This document shows, piece after piece, positions 54,801 through 64,000 of a stretch of 64,000 nt of DNA; the first letter of the stretch is position 1; every line of letters begins with the position of its first letter. The stretch covers positions 821,501 through 885,500 of the forward strand of contig JACSYO010001502.1 in the NCBI GenBank assembly GCA_016806645.1. The letters are read 5' to 3'. The notes under the pieces were generated by a model, which worked only from the letters and a program-made list of their open reading frames with translations, ran no database searches and was not told the DNA's origin. The DNA comes from Ophiodon elongatus (taxonomy: Eukaryota; Chordata; Actinopteri; Perciformes; Hexagrammidae). A program made the translations under genes and the position numbers.

Positions 54801-56115
54801 ACAAGAGTCCTGAGGTGAAGCTCCAGCCAGCCCCTTTGTCCCCGACCACACCCTGCAGCCCGCAGAGCCCCACCCTGAGCCCCACCCTGAGCCCCACCCT
54901 GAGCCCCACCCTGAGCCCCACCCTGAGGCCCTCGCATCTGTCCAGCGAAGAGGAGGAGACCGTCAGCTTCGACAGCCCTCCTGAAGGCTCCCCGCTGCCG
55001 AGCATCAACAAGGTAAGCATATGGACACACGCAGAGCTGCATGTTGGCTTGGCAAATGGAACAAATAGATCTGAGCTATTTGTTACGTCTTATAATGCAG
55101 TGGGACTAGTTTTGTAGTATTATTGAAGAGGACCCTAGCTCATGTTTCATTTTTTTGTCTGATTACGGGTCATTTGTAATCATTTCTTAGTCATTGGTGC
55201 TCGTGTGTTTCTCATGTTTGCATGGGTTCTAAATCACTGAATGACAAACATGAGCTACTGTCACATTGAGGCCCCTGAAATGTTTCTCACGCTAGTCGTC
55301 GACTGAGCTGTGACGTCACAGCCGGACACATGGTTCACTCCCCGTTGACGTGTTTCTCAGCAGGCGCTCAGCATCTTCTGTTTAAGCAGGCCTCGGATAA
55401 GCTGGAGCAAGATGGCCCTGCAGTCATGAGTGCCGCTGCAAGGGGGATTGAAGATGTAATCCCCTTAGCCTAGTTAGAGTCCCTAGGTAGCATTTTGTGC
55501 AGTGCTCGCACGCATATGCTTAGACTTGGAACAGAAAATAATTTGACGGTACGAAAGAATTGACACTGCATGTAGGTGCTTAGCTGTCTTATAGATCTAA
55601 GTTGCCTTGATCTTTTTTTCTTTTTTTCTTTAAAAAAAAAAATTTACATTTTGATCTAAATTCCCTGCTGGTTCTTCCCCATCTTTTCCACACAGACTCG
55701 TGCGCGACTATCATTCAAAAGACGGCCGCCCACAAGACAGCACAGGAGGTCTGCTGGAGAGGAGGCGGAAGCTTTCAGGAGCGCCCTGTCCCCGCGTGAA
55801 CTGTACAGCACAAAAGAAAATGGGGACACGGACCAGGTTTTCGAATACGGACAGCCGGCAAGTCTGAATGAAGCTGAGGAGAAGGACAGGGACTGTGAAA
55901 AAATAGAGGATGGGGTCGCTGAATGTGACCCTGATGACAGGGGAGATCCGGGGGTGGAGCAGGAAGCAGAACAAGCCCAGAACTTGGAGGCTTTGGAGGA
56001 GGAACAGCAGCCTTCAGAGCCTTGCCTTGCCAAGCAGATGGAGGGCAATGTTAAGACAAAGGGGAAGGAGGAGATGCCTCTGGAGGAGCACCAAGGAGGA
56101 AATGACATGGTGTGA
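42811..56115 (+). CDS. rcsd1: CapZ-interacting protein (CapZIP/RCSD1-like), six exons
   Basis: Exons 42811-42816, 53189-53272, 53431-53496, 54017-54085, 54758-55012 and 55696-56115 all join in phase 0, giving 299 residues. The first coding exon encodes only Met-Glu (Kozak AGGATGG). The protein begins MEDSPSKPSVAELAGRFKGH, then RRPPCSLKL (36-44), IIEKLQANLALSP (69-81), a TLSP repeat (112-131), VSFDSPPEGSPLPSINK and SFKRRPPTRQHRRSAGE (about 166-182), and an acidic Glu-rich C-terminus. These blocks match RCSD1 in order. CapZIP binds the actin capping protein CapZ and is phosphorylated by stress kinases; the basic RRPP segment is the likely CapZ-binding part (inference). The zebrafish relative duboraya acts in ciliogenesis and left-right patterning. 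Human RCSD1 is about 416 residues, so this copy is shorter, mainly in the C-terminal tail. Confidence 0.88.
44664..44920. mobile_element. non-autonomous DNA transposon (MITE) with GCTGGGC terminal inverted repeats
   Basis: The left end AGCTGGGCAATATATCC and the right end CCATCGCCCAGCGCT are inverted copies (GCTGGGCRAT). Internal phrases GATATGAGACTAGATATC, GTGTTGTCTTTTCCTG, CTGATGATTATTCACCAGAA and GGTCAACCCTACAATAT are ones I know from an abundant fish repeat. It has no coding capacity. Confidence 0.75.
46677..46731 (+). repeat. (GTAT)n / GTATGCAT tetranucleotide repeat
   Basis: About thirteen tetranucleotide units in rcsd1 intron 1, with GCAT variants at the left end. Confidence 0.9.
47961..48384 (-). 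pseudogene. unidentified coding-like open frame, no start codon (gene relic or unrecognised exon)
   Basis: On the minus strand the frame runs open for about 140 codons between in-frame stops near 48384 and 47961. Codons are strongly biased to G in first position, unlike the surrounding intron. It has no Met near its start; a possible splice acceptor (CTGCCCCTTTCAG, ending near + position 48338) lies within it. Legible phrases include LPLSVLVLALPFLPSLQWAQ, AEQRDKALLLAPGEDAAARR and LESELKEFLENLHDFIRF. I do not recognise a family. It could be an antisense gene exon, a decayed retrogene or a transposon fragment. Confidence 0.3.
54209..54233 (+). repeat. (CAT)n trinucleotide repeat
   Basis: Eight CAT units in the intron between rcsd1 exons 4 and 5. 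Confidence 0.9.
54866..54925 (+). repeat. rcsd1: 12-bp coding minisatellite in rcsd1 exon 5
   Basis: Five identical tandem copies of AGCCCCACCCTG encode Ser-Pro-Thr-Leu five times (residues 112-131). Zero divergence between copies suggests recent expansion and likely length polymorphism. Each copy contains a Ser-Pro site, a possible proline-directed kinase target. Confidence 0.97.
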
Positions 56116-56135
56116 ACTGTGAATGTTTACTTTAA

Positions 56136-56137
<2 letters not shown>

Positions 56138-56202
<65 letters not shown>
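56138..56202 (+). repeat. (AT)n microsatellite in the rcsd1 3'UTR
   Basis: 65 bp of alternating AT, starting 22 bases after the TGA. Confidence 0.97.
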
Positions 56203-56206
<4 letters not shown>

Positions 56207-56810
56207 CTGAATAAGTTATTCAGTGCTTTGATTAAGAGAACTCTTTAAATACTCCTCAGAAAAAGTTCATCCATTTTCAATTTCTTGGAACCTGCTCTTT
56301 TTTTTTTAGTCCCTCTGTCGCCCTCTCCTGGCCGTCTACAGAACAGGTCGATAAACACTGGAGAGCTATGAGAAGCAGCTGTTTTCTGTACATGGAAATA
56401 AGCCTCAAAGTTGATACTGTATCCATTGTCAGGAAATGTGTCATTTTATCAAGTCTGCATAGCCAGACTCCTGTTTTCATTTTTTCTTTAGCAAATTTAA
56501 AGACATTATTAAGAGTGCAGTTCCATGTCAGAAGTACATCATTTACACGGGACTTTGGAAATACTGAATGCTAGGTTGACATGAGACAAAATATTATTAG
56601 ACTTCATATATTTATCAGATATATAAAATGTTCTTACATTGATGGGTATGCTCATATCAAATCCCGATCACTTTAGGTTGAAATTATTTACTTTGCTTAT
56701 CTAGTTGTTGTTTGATGTTTGTCGGCCTAGTTCTTGTTTTATTTTTATTATCACAGTGCTACTGTGGAGTGGCTCGGATTCTCAGCAATTATGCACAGAA
56801 ATGTTTAGAC

Positions 56811-56816
56811 AATAAA
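56811..56816 (+). terminator. rcsd1: poly(A) signal of rcsd1
   Basis: AATAAA in TAGACAATAAACAGC, about 700 bases after the stop, with TTTGTTGGGTTGT downstream. Confidence 0.65.
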
Positions 56817-56835
56817 CAGCTTCCTCCTTCTTTAA

Positions 56836-58390
56836 GAAACAAGTTGACATTGCATGTGTATGGTCAACGATTTGTTGGGTTGTAAGAATCATTGAGTCTA
56901 AATGATTCTGTTGGGCCAGCCAGTTAGTGCTGAGTATCGTCTCCTGAGACACTAACTAGACAGTCTTCAGTCATAACAGTTGCCGATGACGAGCAATAGC
57001 GCTGCCAAAGTAGAGATTTGAAAGCCTGTGCACACCCATGGAACACTCACAGGTCATTTAAATGACTTTTCCTGGGAAGCCCTCTTCTCAGGGTTGTGTC
57101 TGTGTGCACAAACCGGTAGTCTGAAACTGTGCTTGATTAACAGCTCTATTGCATCTGTTAAGGTAGGATAAATTACACCATGGTCATTCTTATTAGTACA
57201 TGGAGGCACATAATTTTCCACCGTAGGCTCTGCCCATTTTTTAACCTCAGCTGTGGTCTAATCAGAACAACCGCATGTAACCGTGTGAAAAGCAAGAGAA
57301 CATTAAACAAATCAAATGATTTTAAAGGAATCACAGTATTTATAAAGTCTAATTACTTTGATTTATCTACATATGTTGACAAAATGTGCCTGGCTGCTCC
57401 TGAGGGCCCTTTTAGCATAGTGTGAAAAGCAGGTAAAAAAACAAACCAAACAATTGTAATCCTTTGTCGACCTCTACTGGTGACCATTTAGCATTGCAGC
57501 AATTGCAATAAGGGTCAAATGTATCTCTGTCCTTATGGCCCCTGTTGTTATTTGTGGTTTCCCCAAAATGTGCAATTTAACTGATGTGTATCATGTAAAA
57601 AATTACCTTTTGAGTTCTTTATCCACAAGCCCAAGTCTTATGTTTTAAAACAGTTTTATAGTGGAGCAGCAGGTGCACTATAAACATATCCCTCACTGTA
57701 AAAGGTACACGACTTTTCCGGTTTCATTGAACTAACAATTATGGACGATTTTTGTACAGGCCTATATAATTACCCTCATGTAATCAAAATAATATAAAAA
57801 TAATAATTCATATAATCAAAGGCATCTTGACGGAGGACTTGAATTTGACAAATGGGCAACAGCAGGACAACATTCTGCGACAGGCATTTTGACCCTTCAT
57901 AGGTCAGCTATTATTTTCTTATGTACATAATCATAAAGTCCTCGAAGCCTTTAACTGGGGGGCGGGAGGGACAGGCTCACGCTGCGTGCATACTTTAAAT
58001 ACATACAGGTTACTAGTGTTTTATTTCCGTTATCTGCCCTTCATAACGTCTCAGAAGGCTGCTGGTGAGTCGTGGTGTGTCCCTACATTCCTTTGCATGT
58101 CGGATGTGTGTCGCCCTGCAACTGTTAGTTTCCTCCCCCCGCGTTGCTCCACTAGACAACGCCTTCCGACGTCAGCGGGACACTTGGAGGAGCTCACCTG
58201 GCGGAGGAGGCACGAGCAGCGGGACAAGGAGAGACCACTGTCCTCGTCTGGGGAAGACCATACCTTTAAACAATGTGAACTCGCGACCTGTTTCTTTTTG
58301 AGGAATTATTGCCTTTTTTTGCGCCACACCTGAGACGTTTACTGTTCCGCGGGCAGTGCGCTCTCATAATTAAAAGTTAGAGCTGATAGT
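56836..58390. other. intergenic region upstream of the TTMP gene
   Basis: Mostly AT-rich. A GC-richer, CpG-containing patch (about 58050-58260, with a CRE-like CCGACGTCAGCG near 58167) may be promoter sequence. The open frame across it (57986-58333) matches nothing I know and I do not call it a gene. Confidence 0.55.
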
Positions 58391-58400
58391 CACTTCCGGG
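58391..58400 (+). promoter_or_regulatory. ETS-type site in the TATA-less TTMP promoter
   Basis: CACTTCCGGG contains ACTTCCGG, the reverse complement of the ETS/GABP core CCGGAAGT. It sits about 65 bases before the ATG and no TATA box is visible. This fits initiation nearby, but position is the only support. Confidence 0.4.
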
Positions 58401-58462
58401 TTGGGACTCTAGCCAGGATTACACAACTCCTATTTTACACTGGTAGTTGGAAACACACCAGC

Positions 58463-61079
58463 ATGGGCATTGAGCTGCAGGCCACCGAGAGGAATGAGAA
58501 GGATGGAGCAGCTTATTCCTCTAATGAACGGGTGAGTTAATAATGGGGCAAACAAGAGTTCATGCTGAGCCTGTCAGACTCTAATAAGAGTGATAATAAT
58601 AGTAGTGGTGGAAGTAGTAGTAGCAGTAAAAAAAATTGTGATAATAATTAGAGCTATTCCACTTCTGTATCTATGTATTATATTGTTACTTTTATTTACT
58701 GTTTCCCTAGATAACTTACTGATAAACTAAGTTTTAGTGGCTGCTACATGTAATATATACTCATATCATGTCACCGTATTATTTCCTATTGATTGCCTGC
58801 TCCTAGATGGCAGCAGGTAATGGGGATGGCGCGGCCTACAGGATCCCTGATGCAACAGAGAAAGACGAGTTGCTTTCTGAACAGGTGAGCTTCCATTAAA
58901 GCCTGTCAAAGTCTGTTCAAGATATTAGAATATCACATATATTCAGTTTAGCATGACTTTTCCATTTCTGTGTGAAAGACCTATAAAAAGAAGCACTCGT
59001 TTTTGTGGAAGCAACTTCTCTCTGAGTCACTCACTCAGCACTTCTGGATATGAACGAGTCAACACACTGCTCCCGAGATGACTTACTCTATTTCTAGTAA
59101 AGGGAGGGAAGTAACAACTGTCTGTGGTGTCTTTTTGTCAGACTACCAGGAGTAACGGAGAGAAAGGGCCCTCTGACCACGCAACAGAAGCTCAAAGGAC
59201 TCTGGGAAATACACCCACTCTTCGACGGGTATAGAGGCTTTCAGTAACAATGCATGTTGTGTTTTTTCCGGGGCTTTTCCTTCTCCACCTGGAGTAAAGG
59301 AAATGCAACTTCCTGTTATCATGCCTCGTGTGATAATTCATTGAGTTATTTCCCCATCTAACCTAATATATATTTATATAAATTTGAACCCACATAAGCT
59401 GTGGCCCTATTGACGAAAAATTTTCATTCTACTTTCAGATTGCCTCCGTGTTCAGGATAAGCACAGAGCAGGCCAAACTATGGCTGATCATCATCGCCAT
59501 CGTTGTCTTCATGTGTGTCGTGATTGGGATTTCGCTGCTCGTGTGCTTAGGTGAGGGTGCACGACGAGTGTGAGATGATTCTGCATTTATTAGGGAATGC
59601 GTGCATAATCAAAGTGAAAAGTCAGGTAAGAATTTCCTAAAGTTTGTTGAAATACTTTGAGTTGTCCCAAGGCAAGTTATCATACCGTAGAGCGCAAATG
59701 TTACACGGTCGTGGGCAGCTGGAGGCCAAAGTTCTTTTGAAATGCTCATGCGAGAACACAACATCAACATTTTAAGAAGTCTAAAACAATTCAAAGCTGA
59801 TGATAACATGATGTTGTGTTGCTGATGCGTTGACCAGTTTCCTCTCCTTGCAGCGATGCAGGAGGACGCGGACGACAACTTTGACAGCTCCTTGTTTACA
59901 GTTCCTCGGTCTTTCAACGGGAGCTTCCAGCTGCCCAACCAGACCTTCACAGAAGAACTGCTCACCCTTTCTTCCAATGAAAGCCAAGCACTCGCTGCTG
60001 ACCTTCAAGACAAGGTTTGTACCAGTTATGAGCTGTATTTCAAATAATGTGCATATTAATTGATTGTATTCATAACTTTGAAATACCTTGACAAACATTA
60101 TTCCTTTATCTTGCTAAAGCATCAGTTAATTAATGTTAATGGTCTCAGTGAATAGTTATTCTATTAAGGCAAGGTACGGTCATTTCCTTTACAGTAAATA
60201 GCACATTCCTTACAAGTAATATCAATATGCTTTACATTGAAACATACTTTAACAAGTAACGTACAGAAGAATAGGATGAATAACAAAAGATAATGTAACA
60301 AAAAATATTTGAAAAAGGTGTATTTCCTTCCAATGCCAATTAAATAAAACTTACCCAGAGTAACTCTGGGTATAACTTTAACCCTGTAGTCACATTTCAC
60401 ACTATAGGTTAATTTGTTTGTTTTTTAAGTGAGAGCGCCGCATAGCCGACTTCATCCACACCTCACAATGACCGCTGCATAGTACATAAATGTAACTTCC
60501 AATACTTCAAAGTAAGAAACGCCTTCCAAACTGAGACAGTAAGTCCACAAGCTTCGCAAAACAAAAGCCTGCTCACAGCTGCTGGTGCTGAAAGCCCTCT
60601 AAAGTGAAAGTATTTTCGTATCGACCTAAAAGGTTACGCCCTAATTGTTTGCTTCTGCATGTGTGTTCCTGCCCCACCCAGCTGGCTGACCTCTACAGAT
60701 CCTCCCCTGCTCTGGGACGATACTTCTCCGAAGCAGAGATACAAGCTTTCAGGTGAACAATCATTACTCTCACACGCAGTGTTTATGAACTACATTCTTT
60801 TTCCCCCCACCTCTGCTGCGTGATTTAGCCTTTTTTGTAGTTTGTAAAATGTGTGAACTTGTGTTTTTACTCTCCCCCCACAGGAATGGGTCCGTCATCG
60901 CTGACTACCAGCTGACGTTTCTCATGCCTGAAGAGCAGCGGGACCAGCTGAGGAACGTGACCCTGAGCAGGGAGATGGTGTACAACGTGTTCAGACAGTT
61001 CCTCAGCGACCAGGAGGAAGAGGAGTCGGGGCAGATGTACATCGAGCCCGTTTCCCTAAACATGTTTTTAAGATACTAG
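58463..61079 (+). CDS. c3orf52: TPA-induced transmembrane protein (TTMP; C3orf52 homologue), seven exons
   Basis: Exons 58463-58531, 58807-58884, 59142-59228, 59439-59550, 59854-60014, 60682-60752 and 60884-61079 join in frame to 257 residues. The N-terminus (1-90) is hydrophilic and cytosolic. A single membrane span (about 91-116: KLWLIIIAIVVFMCVVIGIS) follows Arg/Lys-rich sequence, so orientation is type II. The ectodomain carries five N-X-S/T sequons (NGS, NQT, NES, NGS, NVT) and a SEA-like fold: LADLYRSSPALGRYFSEAEI, VIADYQLTF, then YIEPVSLNMF at the C-terminus. KLW plus hydrophobic span, YRSSPALGRYF and the end match human TTMP closely. TTMP is an ER/plasma-membrane protein whose human gene is implicated, with LIPH, in hair follicle lipid signalling (known). 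Exon 2 itself begins with ATG in frame, so a shorter isoform is possible. Confidence 0.88.
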
Positions 61080-62275
61080 GACAACTGGTGCAGTCTACAG
61101 AAACGTTGCGTTGTGATGCATCTCTACCACAGGAAGCCACACGGCCACAGCCGCACAAAAGCCACTATGGGTGGAGGTCATGTGGATGATCTCGTTGTGT
61201 GTTCTGTTTAATAGGCTTTTAAGATTGTTCTTAACTCAATCAATCAACGGTGTATGGCCTCTCAGGACTCAAAATAGAAATCTACTGTCAAACCAGAGAA
61301 TAACAACAAAAATAAGCGGTTTGTCGAGTGTATGAAATACATTTTTCCATATTGCATTTGAGACTTTATTACTATGCCTTGTTTAACTGTAAATGTCAGT
61401 GCTGTAATTATTTATATTCATTCCCTGTCACTGCCATTTCACCATGATCATTTTTAAAAACCTGTGCCTGAAATTGTCTTTAAAAAAAATTAGAAATCCA
61501 GGTGTTTATATTTGCATATCTTTGCTATTATTTCCATTATTTGCAAACCAAAACTGTGGAACTCTTAAAACATTTGCCTATAGAGCAACAAAAGCTGCAG
61601 AGAACTGTGCAGGAAAATAAGCCTGCTGCTGGGATCATCATCATCATCATTGGAAATGAAGGCTATGCACGGCCATAATAACCCGCTGTATTTTAATGCT
61701 CTTTGTAAAACATTTACGATTTTCTTTGTTTGTTTTTTTTGTGTCTCTGGATGTTGCCTTTAGTAAGACATTGACATGTCTCTTGTACAGTACAGAGCTG
61801 TGTGTCCGTGTATGAGATCACAGTCGGTTTCCTGGCAGTGATCATGTCACTCTTCTAATAAGATTACAGCTGTCATTAATGTTTGTGGCAAAGTATCTGG
61901 TCACAGACAGACATTACATTACATGGTTATTATGGGCTTCCCCTGAGCTGCTCGGTACGAGACTCCATGGAAAGAGCTTAAGTTTGAGTCAACTGAGAAA
62001 CTAATGCCATGTAGTTTTTTTTCTCACTTAGTTTGTATGGTAAGAACTCACCTGGTAAAGGTTTGATTACAATAACCATGTAAGATACAATGTATAAGGC
62101 CTGTTATTTCTAAAATACTGAATATTTTTACAGATATATTATTTGTCACAGCTGAAACTGTGCAAGTAATGTGAAGCTCAAAAGTAAGTTATTAGAGTCA
62201 TTCAGTTACAGAATAACTTCAGTCAGTTAATCCTTTTTACAATGGACTCAATAATAAAAGATATATCTAGATATG
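61080..62275 (+). other. TTMP gene 3'UTR
   Basis: AT-rich sequence without coding potential, up to the first AATAAA (62253). It includes a short (ATC)n run at about 61637. The extent is inferred. Confidence 0.55.
62253..62258 (+). terminator. candidate poly(A) signal of the TTMP gene
   Basis: AATAAA in CTCAATAATAAAAGATA, about 1.17 kb after the stop; the first canonical signal on this side. Confidence 0.5.
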
Positions 62276-62886
62276 GTGTAAACAAGTATAAAGTTGGCAT
62301 ATAATTTATATTTGAATATACATTTTGGGGTTTTGAATAGCAATACATTATCATCCAGACAGCAGTGCACATAAAAAGAGATTTAACCCCACAGAGAACC
62401 AGCTGAGTCTTATTGAGGACCTAATAATTTCTGAAAAGGCACAATTAGAATTTGATAATATTATTGTGTACGACATAAATTCCTAACAGTATTGTATACA
62501 GAATGAGATACTGAGCATGTTGTCCCCTGGTCCCCTTTTCCTGAAGGAGAAATGTATTTACACATGCAGTCCTCAAACCTCCTGACTGCATGACAGTCAC
62601 ATGCTGGTCAAAAGATCAAGTTTAAACAGCAGTTCAGTGGAATCCAAGAGATTTCAACAGCTTATTGCTGTGCATAAAACCAGATCACTCCACCTGCTCT
62701 ATGAAACCTTCAAATAGTGCAAATGTTGGGATAAACAAGAATAAACCTGCACATTTCTGTTCAGACTAGATTTATTGATTTTAACTGTACATCTGGCATT
62801 GACTTAAGCTGCTTGCAGGTATTCAGATTTTAGTAGGATTTCTGCATGTGTCCATCTTTGTTCTGTTAAACTTTAAAAAATGTTTT

Positions 62887-62946
62887 AGGGATCGAACCTG
62901 CTACCTTGTGGTTACAGGATGACCACTCTATCCCATGAGCCACACA
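62887..62946 (-). mobile_element. tRNA-derived SINE head
   Basis: On the minus strand, TGTGGCTCATGGGATAGAG (A box/D-arm) is followed about 35 bases later by GGTTCGATCCCTA (B box/T-arm), with ACCACAAGGTAGCA between. This is the layout of a common fish tRNA-like SINE. It does not close into a functional tRNA. Confidence 0.6.
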
Positions 62947-63178
62947 TATGAGGAGGACTCCCGGCCTCCATAGTTCTGTGTTCAATTGACCTCAATGTAG
63001 GCCGACACATTTTCTCCTTTTCATAAGAGTTTGAAATTGTTATAACAGGTAAAATAGCAATACAATGTCAAGAATTGTCTTTATTCTTGTTCTATAATTT
63101 CATAAATACAACAAACTATAGTTTTTGTATATATAATATGACTATATATAAAACTTTATAAGCTGTGATATCAAATAG

Positions 63179-63259
63179 CTTTTGCGGCTCCAGACAAATT
63201 TTATTTGGTGGAAAATAGGGCAAAATGGCTCTTTGGATCATAAAGGTTGCCGACCCCTG
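63179..63259 (-). mobile_element. hAT-type DNA transposon terminus (CAGGGGTCGGCAACC)
   Basis: The minus strand starts CAGGGGTCGGCAACCTTTAT, then AAAGAGCCATTTTGCCC, TTTCCACCAAATAAAATTTG and TCTGGAGCCGCAAA. CAGGGGTCGGCAACC is a terminal inverted repeat typical of hAT/Charlie-like elements, and this block is frequent in fish. The partner terminus is not visible, so it is a fragment. Confidence 0.65.
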
Positions 63260-64000
63260 TGTTAAAGTAAACACTTTATTTCTCCAACTCTGTATCTGTT
63301 GGCAGCAGTGAGAGATCATGTGCCAAGGCACAGAGCAGCAGCATGCATCCTGGTTGTGTGTACCTTACAGGCTAGTAGTTACTAGCTGCCTGTAGTCACT
63401 GGTCCCTCTCCACAATCCTATTTTGAGAATTGTTAATTGTCTCAAGCCAGATTAACTATAATAAACTCTGTGAGCTTCGATAACCTGGTTGGCTTAAACA
63501 CCACCACTGTCTATCCTTTATCGAACCCATGAGCCTCTGAGATTGGTCATGCAGAGCCACGAGGTCAGCCATAGGTCACCAGTGCTGGTTAAACATGTAT
63601 TTATCCTTCCTGGATGCGTGTGCAGGGTTGATATATATTCTAAGGACTCAAAGTCTGTCACAGATCATATCTATTCTATAAAAATAAATAAAGCAGATTT
63701 TCATCGTACGGCTTCAGTTACTGTTTATTTATTTTACTGTTTATTAGATTGATGAGTATGTACTGTATCTCAAGAAATTCTTTGATAACCTTAATCATCA
63801 AGATGATTGTTTAAGCATAATACCTTCTTTTGGCTTGTCTCAGAGAAAAAAATGACAACGTATGAAACCCGGCCCCCATGCATGTTGATATCACACAGAA
63901 GATGAGTTATTATTCTGACCTGGTTGTGGGATCTGAGGCTGGATCGAGTTAATAAATGGTTAAATTATTTGCAAAACTATGAGGCAAGGCATGTCCATTT

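Larger units (their letters stand above)
56116..56835 (+). other. rcsd1: rcsd1 3'UTR
   Basis: Runs from the stop to the AATAAA at 56811. It contains an (AT)n tract beginning 22 bases after the stop. The end is inferred from the poly(A) signal and the GT-rich stretch after 56865. Confidence 0.7.
62276..64000. other. intergenic sequence at the right edge
   Basis: AT-rich and without a supported gene. It contains a SINE head (62887-62946, minus) and a DNA-transposon terminus (63179-63259). No start of a further gene is visible before the window ends. Confidence 0.6.

Noticed and set aside
57986..58333. 115-codon frame upstream of TTMP
   Set aside because: No recognisable protein, poor start context, overlaps a CpG-rich promoter-like patch.
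60353..60371. Small palindrome ACCCAGAGTAACTCTGGGT
   Set aside because: Short, single occurrence in an intron; could be a chance nuclear-receptor-like inverted repeat.
62887..62946. Functional tRNA gene on the minus strand
   Set aside because: tRNA-like boxes but the flanks do not pair; a SINE head fits better.

Overview
This window is vertebrate nuclear DNA, most likely from a ray-finned (percomorph-type) teleost. It holds multi-exon genes with GT-AG introns, long (GT)n, (CT)n, (GA)n and GGCA/GACA tandem repeats, and several interspersed repeats of types I recognise as common in fish. There are no bacterial operons, CRISPR arrays or prophages. All four genes I can support lie on the + strand.

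Layout. (1) 324-28800 (3'UTR to about 30970): the 3' 24 coding exons of a fibronectin type III protein. Reading across the splice junctions gives 1207 codons in frame with nine FN3 domains and a C-terminal membrane anchor. It matches FNDC3A better than FNDC3B; the first coding exon(s) lie left of the window. (2) 34213-37039: a two-exon class A GPCR of 361 residues. It belongs to the ghrelin/motilin receptor group and is best read as the motilin receptor (mlnr). (3) 42811-56115: a six-exon, 299-residue CapZIP/RCSD1-like protein with a TATA promoter, a two-codon first coding exon and a 10.4-kb first intron. (4) 58463-61079: a seven-exon, 257-residue type II membrane glycoprotein with a SEA-like ectodomain, matching TPA-induced transmembrane protein (TTMP, human C3orf52).

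Context. FNDC3A followed by MLNR in the same orientation is the arrangement I know from human 13q14, parallel to FNDC3B next to GHSR at 3q26. The neighbour therefore supports both calls. To the right, synteny with human appears broken: RCSD1 and C3orf52 sit on other human chromosomes. The genes have no obvious shared pathway: membrane/adhesion (FNDC3A), gut peptide signalling (MLNR), actin capping (CapZIP) and epithelial membrane biology (TTMP).

Non-coding content includes several MITE-like elements, two tRNA-derived SINE heads, a candidate solo LTR, a truncated retrotransposon tail, two strong hairpins, and microsatellites touching splice signals of the FNDC3A gene. A coding-like open frame without an ATG, antisense inside rcsd1 intron 1 (about 47960-48384), is the least explained feature. 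I see no convincing new biological system; the most testable novelties are the receptor intron-retention frame, that antisense open frame, and the repeats embedded in splice sites.
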